NCBI RefSeq assembly: GCF_018863395.1
Contig: NZ_JAHKRR010000004.1
Coordinates: 124,001 to 188,000, forward strand
Source of the DNA: Sinomicrobium weinanense
GTDB taxonomy: Bacteria; Bacteroidota; Bacteroidia; Flavobacteriales; Flavobacteriaceae
Reading direction: 5' to 3'
Length of the DNA stretch: 64,000 bases
The notes below the pieces were generated by a model. That model was given only the letters and a program-made list of their open reading frames with translations, did not search any database and was not told where the DNA came from. Every line of letters begins with the position of its first letter. Positions within the stretch are counted from its first letter, which is position 1. The translations under genes and the position numbers were made by a program. Below, one piece after another: positions 8,738 through 16,922 of the stretch.

Positions 8738-8809
8738 GGTGATCGGTATTCGGTGACCGGTAAACAGTAATCGGTGTTGAATACCGATCACCGAATACTG
8801 ATTACCGAA
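8738..8809. repeat. Palindromic CGGTAATCGG-type dispersed repeat
   Basis: GGTGATCGGTATT (8738-8750) is repeated as its exact reverse complement at 8780-8792, and further words of the type CAGTAATCGGT and ACTGATTACCG lie between and after them. A related non-palindromic run is at about 15402-15441 near the Fur gene. It looks like a small dispersed intergenic element. Confidence 0.6.
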
Positions 8810-8839
8810 AAAAAGGTTTAGGTTTAAAAATTTATAAAA

Positions 8840-11068
8840 ATGAAAAAGCATGTACTCCTCTTCCTGCTGTGTATGACTGCCATATGGGGAAATGCACAGG
8901 AAAACAGTCCGGAAGACGTTAAGGTTGGACTGGTATTAAGCGGTGGCGGTGCCAAAGGCCTGGCCCATATCGGGGCGCTTAAGGTTATCGAGGAAGCCGG
9001 AGTGCGTATAGATTATGTAGGGGGAACCAGTATGGGAGCGATCATCGGGGCGCTGTATGCCTCGGGATATACGGCAAACCAGCTCGATTCCATTTTTCGC
9101 GTAGTGGACTTTAGCGAACTCATCCAGGACAATGTTCCTCGGTCCGCCCGGACCTTTTACGAAAAGAAAAATTCCGAACGTTATGCACTTACACTGCCGT
9201 TTGACAGGTTTAAGATATCCTTTCCGCGGGCCTTGTCAAAAGGGCAGAATATCTATAACCTGCTGGTAAAATTGTTGTATCATGTTAATGATGTAAATGA
9301 TTTTAACCAATTGCCCACCCCGTTTTTTTGTATTGCTACTAATGTAGAAACCGGAGAACCGGTCATGCTAGATAAGGGATATCTGCCCGAAGCCATTCTG
9401 GCCAGCGGTTCATTTCCGTCCTTGTTCAACCCGGTTGAGATAGGGGGCGAGGTGCTTATAGACGGAGGGGTGGTGAACAATTATCCCATCGATGAACTCA
9501 AGGCTCTCGGGGCACAGGTAGTGGTGGGTGTTGATGTACAGGATGCCCTGGCCGACAGGGATGAATTAAATTCTGCTGCCGATATTCTGTTGCAGATCAG
9601 TAACTATCGTACGGTGAATGACATGAAGAAAAAATCCAGACAGACGGATATTTATATAAAACCCGATATCAAGGATTTTTCGGTGGTGTCCTTTGATAAA
9701 GGAACACAGATCATTACCAATGGGGAAAAAGCCGCGAAGAAGCATGTGGAAGAACTCAGGGAACTTGCTTCCCGACAGAGCGCTGCACCGCCTCCTGTAC
9801 ACATTCCCCCACAGGATAGTGTGGATATCCGCGGGCTTACCCTGGAAGGGAATGACAAATATTCCAGGGCCTATATCAAGGGAAAACTGCGATTTACTAC
9901 ATCGGGAAAGGTGTCCTTTACAAAACTGGACCAGGGGATGGCCAATTTATCGGCTACAAACAACTTTGAAAGCATCAGGTACAGGTTTGTGGAGAACAAA
10001 GAAGGTGAAGGGAATGATATGTTTATGAAACTCCAGGAGAACAAAAGGACCATGCTGCTCCGCTTCGGGTTGCATTATGATGCCCTGTACAAAAGTGCCG
10101 CACTGATAAATATTACCAAAAAACAGTTCCTGTTCGACGATGATGTATTGTCCCTCGACCTTATACTGGGAGATAATCTGAGGTATAACCTGGATTATTT
10201 CCTGGACAAAGGATTTTACTGGAGTTTTGGTCTGCGGTCCTCATACAACAGGTTTACCACGGATGTCGATGTGGGATTTCTGGAAGAAACAGGGCAGCCA
10301 CCGGTGGACGGCCTTAATTCCATAGGGGCCAAAGTGTCTGACCTGACCAACCAGGCCTATCTGCAAACCGTGTTTAAAGAAGAGTTTTCCGTTGGTGCAG
10401 GACTGGAACACAAACGCCTGAAGATAGAATCCGAGACCATATCCCAGGGCGACAACAGAAGGGCCGTATTTGAAAACAGTGATTTTTACAGTGCATACGG
10501 TTTTATGAAGCTGGATACTTACGATAACCGTTATTTCCCCCGTAAAGGGCTTTATTTCGACGGGGATTTTCACTTCTATTATGCTTCTTCCGATTATAAC
10601 AATAATTTCAGTGAATTCTCCATCGCCAAGGCAAAAATGGGTTTTGCGGCCCCCCTGTTCAGAAAGGTTGCTTTTAATCTTACGACAGAAGGAGGATTTA
10701 AAATGGGAAACAGTGATGTGGAGACCCTGGGCTTTTTGCTGGGAGGGTATGGCAATGACCTGATCAATAATTTTACGCCCTTTCTCGGATATGATTTTGT
10801 CAGTTTCGGGGGGGACAGTTATGTAAAGGCCACCGCCACGGTAGATTATGAGTTTATGCGGAAGAACCACCTGAATTTCACGGCCAATGTGGCCAATGCC
10901 GGGAATGGTATTTTCAAAGACGGCGAGTGGGTTACGGCGCCAACCTATACGGGCTATGCCGTGGGCTACGGGCTGGAGACCTTTATCGGCCCTATTGAGC
11001 TGAAGTATTCCTGGTCGCCCGAAAGGGGAAAAGGCCTTTGGTTCTTTAACCTCGGTTTCTGGTTTTAG
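8840..11068 (+). CDS. Patatin-like phospholipase fused to an Omp85-type barrel
   Basis: The 742-residue protein begins with a signal peptide ending near AIWGNAQEN. The patatin domain follows at about residues 27-230: SGGGAKGLAHIGAL forms the oxyanion hole, GGTSMGAIIGAL carries the nucleophile Ser of GxSxG, and DGGVVNNYPID carries the catalytic Asp. Next comes a POTRA-like segment (VDIRGLTLEGNDKYS, about 335-410) and a long beta-rich C-terminus ending in the aromatic tail FNLGFWF, as in outer-membrane barrels. This order matches the PlpD-like (type Vd) architecture, in which the lipase may stay tethered or be surface-exposed. The substrate is unknown; phospholipid or lipid-ester hydrolysis is inferred from the family. 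Confidence 0.9.
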   Translation: MKKHVLLFLLCMTAIWGNAQENSPEDVKVGLVLSGGGAKGLAHIGALKVIEEAGVRIDYVGGTSMGAIIGALYASGYTANQLDSIFRVVDFSELIQDNVPRSARTFYEKKNSERYALTLPFDRFKISFPRALSKGQNIYNLLVKLLYHVNDVNDFNQLPTPFFCIATNVETGEPVMLDKGYLPEAILASGSFPSLFNPVEIGGEVLIDGGVVNNYPIDELKALGAQVVVGVDVQDALADRDELNSAADILLQISNYRTVNDMKKKSRQTDIYIKPDIKDFSVVSFDKGTQIITNGEKAAKKHVEELRELASRQSAAPPPVHIPPQDSVDIRGLTLEGNDKYSRAYIKGKLRFTTSGKVSFTKLDQGMANLSATNNFESIRYRFVENKEGEGNDMFMKLQENKRTMLLRFGLHYDALYKSAALINITKKQFLFDDDVLSLDLILGDNLRYNLDYFLDKGFYWSFGLRSSYNRFTTDVDVGFLEETGQPPVDGLNSIGAKVSDLTNQAYLQTVFKEEFSVGAGLEHKRLKIESETISQGDNRRAVFENSDFYSAYGFMKLDTYDNRYFPRKGLYFDGDFHFYYASSDYNNNFSEFSIAKAKMGFAAPLFRKVAFNLTTEGGFKMGNSDVETLGFLLGGYGNDLINNFTPFLGYDFVSFGGDSYVKATATVDYEFMRKNHLNFTANVANAGNGIFKDGEWVTAPTYTGYAVGYGLETFIGPIELKYSWSPERGKGLWFFNLGFWF

Positions 11069-11086
11069 CCCGAAACATTCGGAATG

Positions 11087-11773
11087 TCAGAGGTTGATAT
11101 TTAACAGCCCGTATAATTTCGATTGTCCTTCGGAAGTGATAATGACTTCCCTCGACCCTTGTTTTTTTCTCAGCCATTGCCGTGCCGCCATACTATCGAG
11201 AAGGGCAGCGCCAAGGGCCCCGGCAAGATGGTGTTTTCTTTCGCTCCAGTCCAGGCAGGGCCTTGCAAACGATCGTTTTTTTCTGCGAAGTACTTCTACA
11301 TCGATATCCAGCCCGGAAAACCATTGTTTCCCCACTTCAGAAACGGCAAAAACCTCATTTTCAGGGATCAGTATTTCTTTTTTTACCAGGGCCTCCGTTA
11401 GCAGTACCCCCGCTTTTCCCGCCAGGTGGTCATAACAGGTCCTGGCATATTTATGTCCGGTAACCGGAAGCTGCTCTTTCCGGCTTTTTTTCTCTTCCGG
11501 AGGGATGAGGTTGGCAATGGATTCCACTACGTAGGCCACTTCGGGCGAAGCGAGGCGATAATAACGATGCCTTCCCTGCTTTTCCACGACCAGGAGTTCG
11601 GCAGACAAGAGTTTCTGAAGGTGATTGCTTGCCGATTGCGGTGTGGTATCGGCACAAATGGCCAGTTCGCCTGCGGTATAGGCCCTTCCATCCAGCAGGT
11701 GCCAGAGCATCATGGCGCGGACAGGCTCTCCCAGCAAGGCAGCTATTTTTTTATAACGATTTTCGAAGGTCAT
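11087..11773 (-). CDS. ArsR-type winged-helix transcriptional regulator
   Basis: The N-terminal 95 residues form a winged helix typical of ArsR-like repressors: KIAALLGEPVRAMMLWHL, then TTPQSASNHLQKLLSAELL as recognition helix and RHRYYRLASPEVAYVV as wing. The 228-residue length is about twice that of metal sensors such as SmtB, and the C-terminal extension (about residues 110-228) resembles the second domain of larger ArsR-like regulators. No obvious metal-binding cysteine cluster is visible. It diverges from the P450 gene with 117 bases between the starts, so autoregulation and control of the P450/ABM pair is the simplest reading. The ligand is unknown. Confidence 0.85.
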   Translation of the reverse strand: MTFENRYKKIAALLGEPVRAMMLWHLLDGRAYTAGELAICADTTPQSASNHLQKLLSAELLVVEKQGRHRYYRLASPEVAYVVESIANLIPPEEKKSRKEQLPVTGHKYARTCYDHLAGKAGVLLTEALVKKEILIPENEVFAVSEVGKQWFSGLDIDVEVLRRKKRSFARPCLDWSERKHHLAGALGAALLDSMAARQWLRKKQGSREVIITSEGQSKLYGLLNINL

Positions 11774-11890
11774 GTTCTTTTTTATGCAAAGCTATGGCAG
11801 TAGTATATTTTATATTTCATTCCAGGATGAACTATTATATATTATAAAGGGTTAATCTTGCACGGTAATCATCTCAAAGCTAAGAAAAAT

Positions 11891-13003
11891 ATGAACACTG
11901 TTTTTTCGCCCTCGGAAATAACCGATCCTTTCCGGGTATATGCCGCGATGCGGGAAGAATGCCCCATATACCGCGATACGGAAAACAACATATGGGCTGT
12001 ATACGGTTACCGGGATTGTGAATTTTTCCTGAAGAACGAACTGGCTGAGATACCGGGAACGCATGCAGAACCGGAAGTCCCGCTAAATAAATACACCCGG
12101 ATCATTAGGGAAAACCTGGTCCGCAGGAGCAACCCGCCGGAACAAAGGGAGTTAAAAGAATCTGCCATGCAGCTTGTAAGAATGATGCAACCGGTAAAAG
12201 TATCCGGGATCCTGGACGAATTGCTAAAGGAAGCCGGAATAAAAAGGCTTGATTGGACGGAGACGGTTGCTAAAGTCCTGCCGGTAACCGTGTTGTTAAA
12301 AAGCCTGCTGTTCCGGGAAGATGATATTGCCTTTATCCTGTTGCACATACCCCTTATTAAGATGTATATGGGCAACCCTCAGGGGCAAGAAGAGGTTAAG
12401 CGGCTCAATGCTTTTTCCGAAAAAGTATACCCATTGGTAAAAGCTCATTTTCGGCGTGTTTTTCCCGCTATGTTTTTCGGGGAAGCCCATGTTTCCAACC
12501 TTATTGGCCTGTGTATCCAGAGTTACGATGCTATGCGGGGGCTTTTGGGCAATTCGCTGTTGCAGTACCTGTACAGAAAGAATGCTATACAGGAAAAACA
12601 AGGCGACTATTTCCGGAAACTGGTGATAGAAACGTTGCGGTTCGACCCGGTTTTTCACAATACCCGCAGAATACTAACGGAAGATGTGGAGCGGGGAGGA
12701 CGTTGTTTGAAAAAGGGAGAAGAACTTTTGCTGGTCCTGGCCTCGGCCAACAGGGATGCTTCGGTTTTTGACCGTGCGGATACATTCGATATCAACCGGG
12801 AAAATAACGGGGAATACCTGTCTTTCAGCTCCGGGATGCATCGTTGTCCTGCGGATCACTTCTCCATAAACCTTGCTAAAGATACCCTGGAATATATAGC
12901 CTCGAGATATAAGAATATAAAATTGTTGAAGCAAAGGATAACCTATGCTTCTATGACCAATGCGAAGATACCCGAAAATATCATCCTGAAATTATCTGAA
13001 TAA
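11891..13003 (+). CDS. Cytochrome P450 with atypical helix I
   Basis: The 370-residue protein carries the haem-ligand loop FSSGMHRCPADH with Cys319, and the ExxR motif as ETLR. The helix I oxygen-activation motif, usually (A/G)Gx(D/E)T, is replaced by QSYDAMRG (210-217), so the acid-alcohol pair is absent. P450s without it often use peroxide or have unusual chemistry, as in CYP152 peroxygenases, but the reaction here is unknown. The start at 11891 is preferred to an in-frame ATG 33 bases earlier because the protein then begins MNTVFSPSEITDPF, as soluble bacterial P450s do. No redox partner is adjacent. An ABM-family gene follows after 20 bases, probably in one operon under the divergent ArsR-like regulator. 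Confidence 0.9.
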   Translation: MNTVFSPSEITDPFRVYAAMREECPIYRDTENNIWAVYGYRDCEFFLKNELAEIPGTHAEPEVPLNKYTRIIRENLVRRSNPPEQRELKESAMQLVRMMQPVKVSGILDELLKEAGIKRLDWTETVAKVLPVTVLLKSLLFREDDIAFILLHIPLIKMYMGNPQGQEEVKRLNAFSEKVYPLVKAHFRRVFPAMFFGEAHVSNLIGLCIQSYDAMRGLLGNSLLQYLYRKNAIQEKQGDYFRKLVIETLRFDPVFHNTRRILTEDVERGGRCLKKGEELLLVLASANRDASVFDRADTFDINRENNGEYLSFSSGMHRCPADHFSINLAKDTLEYIASRYKNIKLLKQRITYASMTNAKIPENIILKLSE

Positions 13004-13023
13004 TCCTTTTACACCGAAATATT

Positions 13024-13365
13024 ATGATAGCTGTAATTTTTGAAGTGGAACTACATCCCGAAAATAAACAAGACTACCTGGATATCGCAGCCTACCTGAA
13101 AGGGGAGCTGGAAAAAACAGAAGGGTTTATCTCTGTTGAGCGGTTCCAGAGTCTTACACAGCCCGAAAAACTGCTTTCCCTTTCTTTCTGGAAAGACGAA
13201 GAAGCAGTAAAATCCTGGCGTACGCTACAAATACACAGGGAGGCGCAAACAAAGGGGCGGGCCTATGTATTTAAAGACTATCGGCTCCGGGTAGCCGACG
13301 TAAACCGGGATTACGGCATGTCTTCGCGCCAGCAGGCCCCCGAAGACAGTAAAAAAGTGCATTAA
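13024..13365 (+). CDS. ABM-family (antibiotic biosynthesis monooxygenase) protein
   Basis: This 113-residue single-domain protein has a ferredoxin-like fold signature: MIAVIFEVELHPENKQDYL, then FISVERFQSL and LLSLSFWKDEEAVKSW. The ABM superfamily includes quinol-forming monooxygenases, haem-degrading enzymes and non-catalytic members, so the reaction cannot be assigned. Being 20 bases downstream of the P450 suggests they act on the same compound. The 3' end overlaps the convergent ATPase gene by four bases. No cofactor motif is expected in this family. Confidence 0.85.
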   Translation: MIAVIFEVELHPENKQDYLDIAAYLKGELEKTEGFISVERFQSLTQPEKLLSLSFWKDEEAVKSWRTLQIHREAQTKGRAYVFKDYRLRVADVNRDYGMSSRQQAPEDSKKVH

Positions 13366-15344
13366 CGTTTATATGCCAGCAATCTCAGGGCGTTGAAGAC
13401 CACGATAAGCGTAGACCCTTCGTGAATGGCCACGGTGGGGCCTATTCCGGTAAATCCGATGATAGCCGAAGGAATGAGGAACAAAACAATGCCGAGGCTG
13501 ATCCAGAGGTTCTGGCGGATGATGTTCCTGGATCTCCGGCTGAGCCCGATGACGAAGGGCAGTTTTTCCAGCTTGTCATCCATAAGGGCAATATCTGCGG
13601 TTTCGAGGGCCACATCCGAGCCGGCTGCGCCCATGGCAATACCAACGGTACTGTTGGCCATGGCAGGGGCATCGTTAACCCCATCCCCGACCATGGCGAT
13701 CTGTTTTTCCTGTTGCCTGAGCTTGCGGATGGCATTGACCTTGTCTTCGGGCAGCAGGTCGCCGTAGGCATCGGTGAGGCCTGTTTGCCGGGCAATGGAA
13801 TCGGCCACTTTCTGATGGTCTCCCGTAAGCATCACCATTTTCCGGATACCTGTGTTCCGCAACGCTTCCAGGGTAGATCTTGCCGCTTCCCTGGGAGTGT
13901 CCATCAAGGTAAGTATGCCCAGGAAGATATCTCCTTTTTTGACGAGCATGGTTGTATGCCCTTCTTCCTGAAACCCTGATATTGTATTGCGGATGGAGTC
14001 GGGCAGAGAGTCCCCGAGGTCTTCTTCAAAGAGTGCCGGGTTTCCGATATACACGGTTTCTTCTGAGTATCTCGCTTTAACACCTTTTCCCTGGAGGGCC
14101 TCGAGATCCGTGGCTTCCGGAGTGCCGTTAGGAGGAGTGTTCCCGGGCATTTTCAGAATATCTTTGGTTATGGCTTTGGCCAGCGGGTGGTCACTGAGGC
14201 GTTCTACGGCCAGTACACAGTCGAGAAATTCTTCTTTAGAGGTTCCGTTAAGCGGCACAATATTGGTGAGCCTGGGTTCGCCTTTGGTCAGTGTCCCGGT
14301 TTTGTCAAAAGCAATGGCAGAGAGAGACCCGAGGTTCTCCAGGGCCTTACCCCCTTTGATCAGCACCCCGGCCTGTGCAGCCCGGGCTACACCACTCAAT
14401 ACGGCACTTGGTGTGGAAATGGCCAGGGCACAGGGGCTGGCAGCGACCAGTACGGTCATGGCACGGTAGAAACTGACAGAGAAAGGTTCATCGATAATAA
14501 GGTAGGCAAAGCAAAGGGCAATGACCAGGACGATTACAGCCGGGACAAAGATCCTTTCGAACTTTTTGGTGAACTGTTGGGTGGGCGATTGTTTTGCTTC
14601 TGCCTGGCTTACCAGTGCTACAAGCCTGGAAAGGGTGGAATCTTCAGACAGTTTAAGCACTTTGACTTCCAGGCTGCTGTTGCCGTTTATCGTACCCGTA
14701 AAGGCCTTGTGTTCGTCCGGTACAGAGGCAAAATCTGTTATTTCATTGGCTTCTGCTGCTGCGTGTTTGTCTACGGGAATGCTTTCCCCGGTAATGGGAG
14801 CCTGGTTGATACTGCTCTGCCCCCGGACGATGATCCCATCCGCTGCAATCTTGCTACCGGGTTTTATGAGAATAATATCACCGAGTTGTAAATTTTCCAC
14901 CGGGATATCTTCAGTGGTTCCGTTTCGTTTTATCAATGCGGTTTTGGGGCTGAGGTTGCCCAGGGCCTTAATGGAGTTGCGGGCCTTGTTCATAGCGTAG
15001 TGTTCCAGGGCATGCCCGAGGCTGAACAGCAAAAGTAACAAAGCGCCTTCCGTCCATTTGCCCAGAACAGCAGCCCCTATGGCAGCTACTATCATGAGAA
15101 AATCGATCTCAAACCCGCCTTCCCGGATCTTTTCCCAGGCTTCTTTGGTGGCAAAATACCCACCGAAGAAATAGGCGGTAATATAAAGATAGAGCGGGAA
15201 ATTGTTCCCTTCGTAGAGCTTATCCGTAAGGAAGCCCGTGAGCAGAAATACTCCGCAAAGCAGCGAAAATATAAGTTCCGTGTTTTTTCCGAAAATGCCC
15301 CCGTGGTCGTGGTTGCATCCCGTATCGTGGGTATGTGGTTTCAT
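13362..15344 (-). CDS. P1B-4-type heavy-metal-transporting ATPase
   Basis: This inner-membrane pump of 660 residues has a short His/Cys-rich N-terminus (HTHDTGCNHDHGG) and no ferredoxin-like metal-binding domain. The membrane metal motif is SPC (SPCALAI, about residue 301), the phosphorylated Asp lies in DKTGTLTKGEP (about 346), the hinge is GDGVNDAPA, and the last membrane helix holds HEGST (about 641). SPC together with HEG(G/S)T defines subgroup P1B-4, whose characterised members export cobalt, zinc or ferrous iron. The Fur-family gene directly upstream on the same strand supports control by metal or peroxide. Specificity for one metal cannot be read from sequence. Confidence 0.93.
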   Translation of the reverse strand: MKPHTHDTGCNHDHGGIFGKNTELIFSLLCGVFLLTGFLTDKLYEGNNFPLYLYITAYFFGGYFATKEAWEKIREGGFEIDFLMIVAAIGAAVLGKWTEGALLLLLFSLGHALEHYAMNKARNSIKALGNLSPKTALIKRNGTTEDIPVENLQLGDIILIKPGSKIAADGIIVRGQSSINQAPITGESIPVDKHAAAEANEITDFASVPDEHKAFTGTINGNSSLEVKVLKLSEDSTLSRLVALVSQAEAKQSPTQQFTKKFERIFVPAVIVLVIALCFAYLIIDEPFSVSFYRAMTVLVAASPCALAISTPSAVLSGVARAAQAGVLIKGGKALENLGSLSAIAFDKTGTLTKGEPRLTNIVPLNGTSKEEFLDCVLAVERLSDHPLAKAITKDILKMPGNTPPNGTPEATDLEALQGKGVKARYSEETVYIGNPALFEEDLGDSLPDSIRNTISGFQEEGHTTMLVKKGDIFLGILTLMDTPREAARSTLEALRNTGIRKMVMLTGDHQKVADSIARQTGLTDAYGDLLPEDKVNAIRKLRQQEKQIAMVGDGVNDAPAMANSTVGIAMGAAGSDVALETADIALMDDKLEKLPFVIGLSRRSRNIIRQNLWISLGIVLFLIPSAIIGFTGIGPTVAIHEGSTLIVVFNALRLLAYKR

Positions 15345-15401
15345 ACGATTTGTTTTACAGGATAAAATTAGACCTTAAGTTGTGTAACCCGGTTGCAAAG
15401 T

Positions 15402-15441
15402 TGGTATTCGGTAATCGGAAGTCAGTAATCGGCGATCGGTA
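15402..15441. repeat. CGGTAATCGG-type repeat upstream of the P-type ATPase
   Basis: The words TATTCGGTAATCGG, CAGTAATCGG and GATCGGTAT occur in a row. They match the palindromic element at 8738-8809 and lie between the ATPase and Fur genes. The remaining bases to 15545 show nothing clear. Confidence 0.5.
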
Positions 15442-15545
15442 TGGTCGGCAGGTGTGATTATTGCGGCTTTTCTGGATATTGATAGCTACAGGTTACTGCA
15501 AATCACAATAAGTTACCGGCAGCTGCTATTGATCTATGCCACCGA

Positions 15546-15971
15546 TTACCGACCACCGGTTTTACAGGAAGGGCAAAGCCCCTTAACGATCACGGCGATG
15601 TTGTCTATGGAATGGTCGGACGGAAGGTTGTCCAGGGATACCCTGGTTTTGTCCAGGCAATGGGTGATACCACATTTTTCACAGACAAAATGCGGATGGG
15701 TATGCCGGTGTTCTTCTGCGCGGCAAAGCGGGCTGCACAAAGCGTATTTCACGGCATCCCCGTCGGTGTCTATGGCGTGGAGGATGCCGTGTTTTTCAAA
15801 AGTTTTCAGGGTGCGGTATATGGTGGCCTTGTCTACGGTGTCCAGTAATATTTGTAGTTCGACCAGGCTTTTGGCATTGGCATCCTTATAAAATTGTTCC
15901 AGGGTGAGTATCCTCACCGGGGTGGCTCTTACACCCTTGTCTTCTATAAAGGATATCAATGTGTTCAGCAT
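15546..15971 (-). CDS. Fur-family metalloregulator
   Basis: The 141-residue protein has the Fur plan: an N-terminal winged helix (RATPVRILTLEQF, then DKATIYRTLKTFEKHGIL) and a C-terminal metal-sensing domain with HTHPHFVCEKCGITHC and a second pair CPSC near the end, which together form the structural zinc site. Fur, Zur and PerR are hard to separate by eye. Linkage to a P1B-4 efflux ATPase favours a sensor of zinc or of iron/peroxide. It lies 27 bases after the 4-TM gene on the same strand, so it is probably cotranscribed from the promoter at 16458-16465. Confidence 0.93.
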   Translation of the reverse strand: MLNTLISFIEDKGVRATPVRILTLEQFYKDANAKSLVELQILLDTVDKATIYRTLKTFEKHGILHAIDTDGDAVKYALCSPLCRAEEHRHTHPHFVCEKCGITHCLDKTRVSLDNLPSDHSIDNIAVIVKGLCPSCKTGGR

Positions 15972-15998
15972 ATGGTTTCCGGGTATGCGAGTTGCAGC

Positions 15999-16436
15999 TT
16001 ACATCCACTGCCCCCAGGGAATACGGCTGAGCAACAAAATAAGTCCCAGCGTATAGAAAAAGGCGATCTTTCCGAATTTTCCCTTGGCACTTTCCACTTT
16101 TTTGTGTTTGGACCAGCCGATGGTAATGAGTATAATGGCCAGTATATTGGTAATCGGGTGTTCTACGAGCAGTAACCGTACCATGTCGCTTTTCATAACG
16201 CCTCCCACGCCCAGTTCTCCCCAGAGGGAAAAGCGCTCGGATACGAAATAGAGAATAATACCCAAAAGCAGCTGTATGTGCGTAAAAATAAGGGCAAACA
16301 GGCTGATACGAAGGTCTTTGCCTATAATAAAGGGTTTGCTGCTAAAATAGCCGATAATGGCATTGATCACAGCGATAATCAGCATGAGCAGGGTTAAATA
16401 GGCCCAGTACGAGTGTAAGGTTTGAATGATCCCCAT
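15999..16436 (-). CDS. Four-helix membrane protein, often annotated cytochrome B-like
   Basis: This 145-residue protein has four clear hydrophobic segments (about residues 10-30, 43-66, 92-106 and 124-140) and few loops. His residues in HSYWAYLTLL, FTHIQLLLGI and EHPITNILAI fall in or next to the helices and could bind haem, but no established haem motif is visible. I recall homologues in flavobacteria carrying labels such as cytochrome B and, wrongly, ribosomal protein L27. The function is unknown. It is first in a probable operon with the Fur-family gene, and its promoter overlaps a 22-base perfect inverted repeat. Confidence 0.75.
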   Translation of the reverse strand: MGIIQTLHSYWAYLTLLMLIIAVINAIIGYFSSKPFIIGKDLRISLFALIFTHIQLLLGIILYFVSERFSLWGELGVGGVMKSDMVRLLLVEHPITNILAIILITIGWSKHKKVESAKGKFGKIAFFYTLGLILLLSRIPWGQWM

Positions 16437-16457
16437 GTTTTAGTTTTTAAGTTTTAC

Positions 16458-16465
16458 CAAAAGTA
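16458..16465 (-). promoter_or_regulatory. -7 promoter element of the 4-TM/Fur operon
   Basis: TACTTTTG on the minus strand matches TAnnTTTG and ends 21 bases before the ATG at 16436. It lies at the outer end of the left arm of the 22-base inverted repeat, so a protein bound there could block it. No TTTG is found at the ideal spacing. Confidence 0.5.
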
Positions 16466-16524
16466 CATAAAATTATTTCATTGAAAATTACACAAAAGTT
16501 CGATGAAATAATTTTATGTACTTT
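16460..16524. repeat. Perfect 22-base inverted repeat overlapping a promoter
   Basis: Positions 16460-16481 and 16503-16524 are exact reverse complements, separated by 21 bases. Each arm begins at its outer end with a TACTTT word, one being part of the promoter TACTTTTG. This could be a two-sided operator, a hairpin or an element end. Confidence 0.85.
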
Positions 16525-16533
16525 CCCGAAGTG

Positions 16534-16571
16534 AAACAAAAATTTGTATTTTCTGTTACAAATTTTTGTTT
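16534..16571. repeat. Second perfect inverted repeat, 15-base arms
   Basis: AAACAAAAATTTGTA (16534-16548) and its exact reverse complement (16557-16571) flank an eight-base loop, ten bases after the 22-base repeat. It is AT-rich and followed on the plus strand by TTTACAGAG, so it is at best a weak terminator. Confidence 0.8.
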
Positions 16572-16810
16572 TTTACAGAGAAAAAGTAGTGAATTTTGGG
16601 GATAATGGAGCAGTTTGGTACCTGTGAAGCGGGGGCTTTTAACAGGAATTAAGAAATTGAGGAGAAAGGGAATTGATATATTTGCTTTTTGTAATAATAA
16701 CGGGCAATTGAAAAACTCCCTTGCTTTTAACATCATTTCGACAAGCTCAATGCATCGCATGTTTTATTTAATTTTTATAAAATGTTGCCCTGACATATGG
16801 GAATCATTAT

Positions 16811-16907
16811 TTTTGAGTATAGAATCCGGATTGAGTTGTGGTATCTGGGTGAAAAATCATCATTCTGTTGGTGACAGCATAACTCAATCCGCGTTCTGTA
16901 TCCAAAA
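16811..16907. repeat. 97-base element with 27-base imperfect inverted ends
   Basis: Positions 16811-16837 and 16881-16907 match as inverted repeats at 22 of 27 bases; the shared core CGGATTGAGTT is exact. The 43-base interior has no coding potential. The size and terminal inverted repeats resemble a miniature transposable element or a long hairpin. It ends 15 bases before the sulfite oxidase ATG. Confidence 0.55.
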
Positions 16908-16922
16908 TAACTACTGTAAATT

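Noticed and set aside
15999-16436. Annotation as ribosomal protein L27
   Set aside because: The protein has four hydrophobic helices and no resemblance to L27; I believe that label is a propagated error.
16488-16760. 90-codon minus-strand frame in the intergenic region before the sulfite oxidase
   Set aside because: It runs through both hairpins, has low-complexity composition and no recognisable domain, so it is best explained by the repeats.
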